Assembly: GCA_031308135.1 (NCBI GenBank) | Contig: JAHLJT010009436.1 | Span: 135,724,950-135,788,949, forward strand | Direction: 5' to 3' | Origin: Acheta domesticus | Lineage: Eukaryota > Arthropoda > Insecta > Orthoptera > Gryllidae | Length of the DNA: 64,000 bases | Shown here: piece by piece, positions 60,801-64,000 of the stretch | How positions within the stretch are numbered: position 1 is the stretch's first letter | How the letters are laid out: the number at the start of each line of letters is the position of its first letter | Notes under the pieces: generated by a model | What the model was told of the DNA's origin: nothing | Databases searched by the model: none | The model's input: only the letters and a program-made list of their open reading frames with translations | Made by a program: the position numbers and the translations under genes

Positions 60801-63295
60801 AAGGGTGGGATGACTAAATCGGATGTTACCAACAACATCCGAAGGCTCTAGAAGTTGTTCTATCGAAGCAGGTCGAAGGAAGGGGGAGAGGTAATTGATA
60901 AAATTAGCAATAGGTGCGCTTCCGGCTGTCAAACAGTCGTCGGGGTTGACTCGTACTTTGCATAAGCGACTGAAAGTTTCCTTCGAAAGACGCTCGGTCG
61001 TCCAGTCCCCTTCTGGGGAGCAGTGGATATCCACAGTAACGCAGTTTTCGTAAGCTCGTAGAACTCTTTGCACTTCCGTTTCTTGGAAGGCGTCGATGAA
61101 GTCGGCAAGTGAGAAGGTGCCATCCTGAAAGAAAGAGAATTGTCTTAAAACAGAGGTAATAAACAAAAAAATATTTATTTTAGGTTCCTAAGCATAGCAA
61201 GTTTTAAAATTACTCTGAGAAAATAATCACATGAACTATTAAGAGACTGTAGTTTTACTCCTTGGTCGATAGGATGCAACACTTATGACAATTTGGAGTA
61301 CAGTACTCGTGCAAGTATTCAGATACGTTTACTAGATTTCATGAGCTTTGCATACGTACTTAGAGGATTAGTAATTAAGAAGCACACTGTTTTCCTGTTT
61401 ATGTAGATTTATATAAATCGGGTTATATAAAAGGATTCCATTAAAGAAGATGATGTCCTTATTTCTGGAATAAAAATATTAAAATAGAGCATTGTAAAGC
61501 ATCCTTTAACCGCCTCGCTATGATCAAACCCGACGAAAATGACTCCTCTACCTCCCATCGTTTTCAAAACACAAAAGAATGTCCAAAGAGGACTCATACT
61601 GCATTTTTAGTATGAGTCAATTTAGTACCCGCCCATAACAATCGACATCTTGTGTGATATTCTTGATGCGTTCCTAAAATATCAATACCATAATTCCTAC
61701 AACGTTGATAAACACATAAAAATACTTACAGTTGGGAAGACAATTTCAATTAAAGAATAACTGACATGGTATTCTACGTAGCTGTGTATAAATGAAGCAA
61801 AATTCGTTGAAGTGCTGCGTTATAATATTTGCATTTAACACAGTTACGTATTTATTATTACAGTTTCTGACATCTACTATTAAATTTGACAGAAACCAAT
61901 AATAAAATATAAAAATAACGTGACGAATAAATTACCAGTTTTTGAACATTCTATGACCAACGCTTCACAATCAAAGCAATTGGTTTAATCTGAATCGCGT
62001 GCACAATTCTCAGTGTAATAAATATCTTCAAGCATGAAATATGGATGGCCATTAAAATGAGTCTTAAGAAAGTTTATATCTTTAACGATTATTTTTATAA
62101 CGCCTCCTCTAAAAAGGCCATTCTAACAAGATGGCGCCCTGTTTGGGTGAACAGTTTGAACATGTTGCGAAGCGGCCAGAATAATCTCAATTACATATAT
62201 TAATCATTAACAAAATTTCACATTGAAACAACTTCGATGTGTTCTTAGTTGATTCCATCAAGTATTGTTAAACTTGTGCCGGAATAAGCACGGACTTTAG
62301 AGGCTACAGAACAGAGAATCAGCAATTAGCTGAAGGATAACGAGAAAGAGAGAGAAAAAAACAAACAGAAACATGTCCTTAAAAATAGGTAAATATATTT
62401 TTTTGAAATTTTAAAGCTATATATATCTTTGACTCTAAAAGAAAGAAGTAGAAAAATGACTTTCTTTGAAGGGAAATGTCTTTGAGGAATGCACGCAGAC
62501 AAGAAATAGTGCATTTAAACCTGTAGATTTGTACTTACGCTGAAGAAAATGTCAAGAAAGTCACTAAAGATAAACTCCAATTTGGTTCCAAAATATTACA
62601 AAAAGCAGTTCATTTGGTCTTTTTCCTCAAGAGTGGAAGGGCTTTGTAAAATTCGTAGCTCAAGAGTACACAATTAATAACTTATTCATAAAAGATTCTC
62701 GAATCTGTTAAGTACTTTCTACGTCGAATCTTTCGTATAAAATAATGTGAATGAAGGTAAATTCAGACATTGTGTCCAATGAAAACCTGCCAAGACGGAA
62801 TAACGCGAAGAAATTGAAGATTACCGGGATAGATTAAGCGGAGAGGTAGTACTTTATTTGTACTCTGAAATGTAAAAATAAATCAACCAAAGTTACGTGT
62901 TGTGTATTAAAATAAGTGAAATATAAAACGTTAAATAACTTGCAAGAAATTAACCCAGGAGAATAACTAGATTTAAAGAGATTAGGATTCAAAGGATGTG
63001 ATTGTTTTAGGAATTTAAGAAATTTGAGGGTTGGAATTCCCCGTTCGTCTCAACGCTCAAGTAACCCGACAGCGTAGTCGTTCGACGTGTGCAACGCTGC
63101 ACTCACCTGCAAGCACCATGAGCCGGTCCCGGCGAACGTATAGCCCGCGTGCACGAGATGCCGGTGACGCGTGAAGCTGGAAAGCAGGTTCCTCACGCAC
63201 TGAAGCAGAGTGTTGACTTGCGGGTGGATGAGCACCTCCGTCACCAGGTTCTCGGTGGCGTACTGAATGAGGCGCTCGCCTGCGAAAGAAGCCAT
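48657..63295 (-). CDS. futsch: Futsch, MAP1-family microtubule-associated protein
   Basis: Exons on the minus strand: 63295-63107 (or from 63279), 61124-60555, 60114-48964, 48826-48657; all junctions are GT-AG with matching phase, giving about 4026 residues once a one-base frameshift at 52763-52767 is bridged. The N-terminal region has the MAP1 globular part with a metallo-beta-lactamase-like core (VFPGGQGDAALFGINGFN, LVDGG, VLITRLNNGN). Then come a basic Lys/Pro/Ser region, a long acidic Glu/Lys region, Ser/Thr-rich sequence and the C-terminal light-chain-like domain (APIYVDLSYVPHHGNS). Family knowledge: Drosophila Futsch (about 5.5 kb of codons) binds microtubules at synapses and axons and is repressed by FMRP. 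Unlike the fly protein, no long run of regular ~37-residue repeats is evident. The true N terminus may lie outside the window. Confidence 0.9.
48964..60114 (-). CDS. futsch: futsch giant exon (11.15 kb)
   Basis: Acceptor TCTTTTTAG at 60115, donor TTAG|GTAAGT at 48964. It begins ERRHCASPDGDKDRDPLLI in phase 0. The part 60114-52768 (to about 52753 in its own frame) and the part 52762-48964 are in different frames: the first ends KIESGKKMS-stop, and the second continues KDVLDDIPKKQTEL. Adding one base makes 3717 codons plus one base, exactly the phase needed for the last exon. Composition (Glu/Lys/Ser/Thr) is continuous across the break. Drosophila futsch also has a very large exon. Confidence 0.88.
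60115..60554 (-). other. futsch intron between globular-region exon and giant exon
   Basis: 440 bp, GT-AG, phase 0. A short (TG/AC)n and TATA tract near its donor. Nothing coding. Confidence 0.8.
60555..61124 (-). CDS. futsch: futsch exon encoding the MAP1 N-terminal globular region
   Basis: Acceptor TTCTCTTTCTTTCAG, donor CAG|GTAAGT, 190 codons in phase 0. It reads DGTFSLADFIDAFQETEVQR and later RFSHPTLYVFPGGQGDAALF and RHLDRLDAVLITRLNNGN. The His-rich metal-binding motif of true metallo-beta-lactamases is absent, as known for MAP1 proteins. Confidence 0.9.
61125..63106 (-). other. futsch intron (about 2 kb)
   Basis: GT-AG, phase 0, AT-rich. No element or exon recognised. A purine-rich tract lies at 62340-62365. 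Confidence 0.75.
63107..63295 (-). CDS. futsch: futsch N-terminal-most exon in the window
   Basis: Encodes GERLIQYATENLVTEVLIHP and TFAGTGSWCLQ, ending CAG|GTGAGT in phase 0 into the next exon; the block is conserved in MAP1 proteins. Either the ATG at 63295 (G at -3 and +4; MASFAGERL) is the start, or TTCTTTCGCAG ending at 63280 is an acceptor and the exon starts at 63279 with earlier exons beyond the window. MAP1 family proteins normally have roughly a hundred residues before this block, which favours the second reading. Confidence 0.8.
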
Positions 63296-63410
63296 CGCCC
63301 GTCACCGCCCGCGGGCGCCCGGCGGCGCCGCGGACCCCGTGCGCGGGGCGACGCGGCGCAAGGCGGCGGAGGGGGCGCAGTGCTGTTGCCCACCCTCGCT
63401 CTCTGGGACC
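63296..63410. promoter_or_regulatory. CpG-rich patch next to the first futsch exon seen
   Basis: Dense CpG sequence directly upstream (minus direction) of the exon at 63107-63295. It could be a promoter for a transcript starting at the 63295 ATG. It merges at about 63365 into one copy of a local duplication. Confidence 0.35.
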
Positions 63411-63985
63411 GCAGGGGAAAATTGCCGAGTGTTTTTAATGAAAGTGAAACACGGGCTCACTGAAAAACTACTGTCAAAGAAAATACAAAATAGTTTTGTT
63501 TTCTAAATGCTAAATGTTGGGTGCGAAATAAAGTAATAAGTGAAATAATGATATATCATACACGTTAATCACTCTGTGATAAATAAAAGGCTAGGCCTTG
63601 TTAGATAACGTGTGGTCATAAAAGGCCGATATACATACATTAATAATAATATATCATATATTTCATATCAATCAATTAATAATATAATCATATCGATAAT
63701 AATAATATATCATGTTTAGTGAGAGAAGGTATGTCTCCAATCCAATATTTGAGTATTGAGTAAACTGGCAGAGGGATATCACAACCATTCTGAAACGTTC
63801 AAAAATCATTAAATATCTTCATTGGGGTGATGATATGTGTGAGAAGAGGACACAGAGCTGTTGCCCACATACTGTCTCTGGAATCACGTGGAAAAATTGG
63901 CGAGAGTTGTCAAAGCAAGTGAAACACACTCCCACTGTAAAATTACCGTTAAAAAGCAGTTTTCTTTTACTCTTAAACTCAATTG
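63365..63985. repeat. Local duplication upstream of futsch exon
   Basis: The blocks about 63370-63500 and 63850-63975 are diverged copies: both carry GCTGTTGCCCAC, CTCTGG, GGAAAA(A)TTG, AAGTGAAACAC and AC(T)AC(C)GT(C/T)AA words in the same order, about 480 bp apart. The 350 bp between them is AT-rich and holds ATATCAT repeats. No coding content. Confidence 0.6.
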
Positions 63986-64000
63986 TACACGGTGAGGAAT

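Noticed and set aside
1..64000. CRISPR arrays, bacterial operons, integrated virus genes
   Set aside because: No regularly spaced repeats with unique spacers, no operon-like gene packing and no recognisable viral coding sequence.

Overview
This is an insect nuclear DNA window: AT-rich, with large introns, many short transposon relics and no bacterial or viral gene organisation. Two protein-coding genes lie tail to tail. The clade is inferred: a futsch/MAP1 orthologue with one giant exon indicates an arthropod, and the long introns, several tRNA-derived SINE families and hAT MITEs suit a large-genome, probably hemimetabolous insect. The species cannot be named from the sequence.

Positions 1-13.2 kb are intergenic. 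They hold AT-rich filler, a broken copy of a dispersed arthropod gene family (about 3160-4085, minus), a 1.6 kb copy of a dispersed repeat (5780-7372), CpG-rich patches (7795-7975, 8850-9020, 11690-12010), a complete but decayed pogo/Tigger-type element (9184-10072) and a hAT-type MITE (10611-10873).

Positions 13.24-39.7 kb carry gene 1 (+), a single-pass membrane family-31 glycosidase of the MYORG type. I rebuilt six coding exons (13754-13834, 23777-23919, 32238-32397, 33664-33804, 37356-38978, 39410-39733). All junctions are GT-AG and keep phase, giving 823 residues: a 147-residue acidic/basic cytoplasmic tail, one membrane segment and a lumenal GH31 domain. The nucleophile-type Asp is present, but the acid/base position and other pocket residues look replaced, so it may be a pseudoenzyme. 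Its introns are full of SINEs, a recurring 1.5 kb repeat, a Helitron-like element, microsatellites and three hAT MITEs, two of them with perfect 8-bp target duplications.

Positions 39.7-48.6 kb are the shared 3' space of the two convergent genes (probable 3' UTRs and poly(A) signals).

Positions 48.66-63.3 kb carry gene 2 (-), futsch, the insect MAP1-family microtubule-associated protein. I rebuilt four exons (63295/63279-63107, 61124-60555, 60114-48964, 48826-48657), one of them 11.15 kb. The giant exon is interrupted by a one-base frameshift in an A5 run (52763-52767); reading through it gives about 4026 residues. The first exon seen may be internal, with the gene starting beyond the window, or may hold an alternative start next to a CpG-rich patch.

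The two genes share no obvious pathway: one is a secretory-pathway glycosidase-like membrane protein, the other a neuronal cytoskeletal protein. I found no CRISPR, operon, genuine tRNA or rRNA gene. I saw no convincing new biological system; the best leads are the active-site decay in gene 1, the futsch frameshift and the large dispersed repeat family.
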